A DNA stretch of 6,306 nt. Origin: Candidatus Omnitrophota bacterium (GTDB lineage: Bacteria > Omnitrophota > Gorgyraeia > Gygaellales > Profunditerraquicolaceae). The stretch covers positions 1 through 6,306 of the forward strand of contig JALNZI010000081.1 of the NCBI GenBank assembly GCA_023229385.1. The letters are read 5' to 3'. The notes under the pieces were generated by a model. The model saw nothing but the letters and a program-made list of their open reading frames with translations. It was not told the origin of the DNA and made no database searches. The stretch's first letter is position 1. Every line of letters begins with the position of its first letter. Positions 6,137 to 6,306 of this stretch are shown here, piece after piece. The position numbers and the translations under genes were made by a program.

Positions 6137-6306
6137 ATTAGCTAACGGTTTAAGGATTATCACCAAGCGTTTAAGTGGCGTAGGCAGTCTTTCTTTGGGT
6201 ATCTGGATTAATATCGGCGGCCGTTATGAGCCGGAAGCCAGCAAAGGCATTTCGCATTACCTGGAACACCTGCTTTTTAAGGGCAGCAATAAATACTCCT
6301 GCCGGG
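6120..6306 (+). CDS. M16-family zinc metallopeptidase (processing-peptidase-like), N-terminal part, cut by window end
   Basis: Only the first 62 codons are present and the frame is open to the window end. The protein begins MYRKSKLANGLRIITKRL, the usual M16 opening in which a basic segment leads into NGLR. It continues LSLGIWINIGGRYEPEAS and then GISHYLEHLLFKGS. The HxxEH inverted zinc motif is complete (His46, Glu49, His50), with Glu49 as the expected catalytic base. This places it with bacterial peptidases related to the mitochondrial processing peptidase beta subunit and PqqL/YmxG-type proteins. Its substrate cannot be told. There is no signal peptide at the N-terminus, suggesting a cytoplasmic product. 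The second zinc-ligand glutamate and the second half-domain lie beyond the window. Its ATG is inside trpA (17-base overlap), so it is probably cotranscribed with the trp genes, although it has no role in tryptophan synthesis that I know of. Confidence 0.92.
   Translation, partial: MYRKSKLANGLRIITKRLSGVGSLSLGIWINIGGRYEPEASKGISHYLEHLLFKGSNKYSCR

Noticed and set aside
1..6306. A previously undescribed biological system
   Set aside because: Every base but 25 between genes falls in a recognisable housekeeping gene with intact motifs. Nothing resembling defence, mobile, secretion or unknown-function modules is present.

Overview
The window is an ordinary but tightly packed bacterial housekeeping operon, all on the + strand. 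It opens inside murA (peptidoglycan synthesis), runs through six complete tryptophan genes in the order trpG-trpD-trpC-trpF-trpB-trpA, and closes in the first 62 codons of an M16-family zinc peptidase. No mobile element, CRISPR array, RNA gene or recognisable terminator is visible. No stretch longer than 24 bases lies between genes.

Layout: murA (5' end cut off) ends at 1187 and shares an ATGA with trpG (1184-1750). trpG shares another ATGA with trpD (1747-2754). trpC (2756-3544) starts one base after trpD. trpF (3538-4149, TTG start) overlaps trpC by 7 bases. trpB (4174-5355, GTG start) follows the only real gap and has the strongest Shine-Dalgarno sequence. trpA (5342-6136) overlaps trpB by 14 bases, and the peptidase gene (6120 to the window end) overlaps trpA by 17 bases. 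Every junction is compatible with one polycistronic message and translational coupling.

How the genes work together: TrpG supplies ammonia to anthranilate synthase. TrpD adds phosphoribose, TrpF isomerises, TrpC closes the indole ring, and the TrpA/TrpB complex converts indole glycerol phosphate plus serine to tryptophan. The one missing step is the large subunit TrpE, which forms anthranilate from chorismate. Its usual place ahead of trpG is taken here by murA. All the catalytic residues checked are present, so the enzymes look functional.

Organism: a peptidoglycan-making bacterium with a moderately AT-rich, lysine- and isoleucine-rich coding style. The separate, unfused trp genes in one run and their embedding between murA and an M16 peptidase suggest an uncultured lineage, possibly Omnitrophota-like. 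That placement is a low-confidence guess from style and synteny. I did not find a novel system. The points worth a second look are the missing trpE, the tryptophan genes lying inside a cell-envelope/proteolysis gene string, and the start-codon and overlap arrangements.
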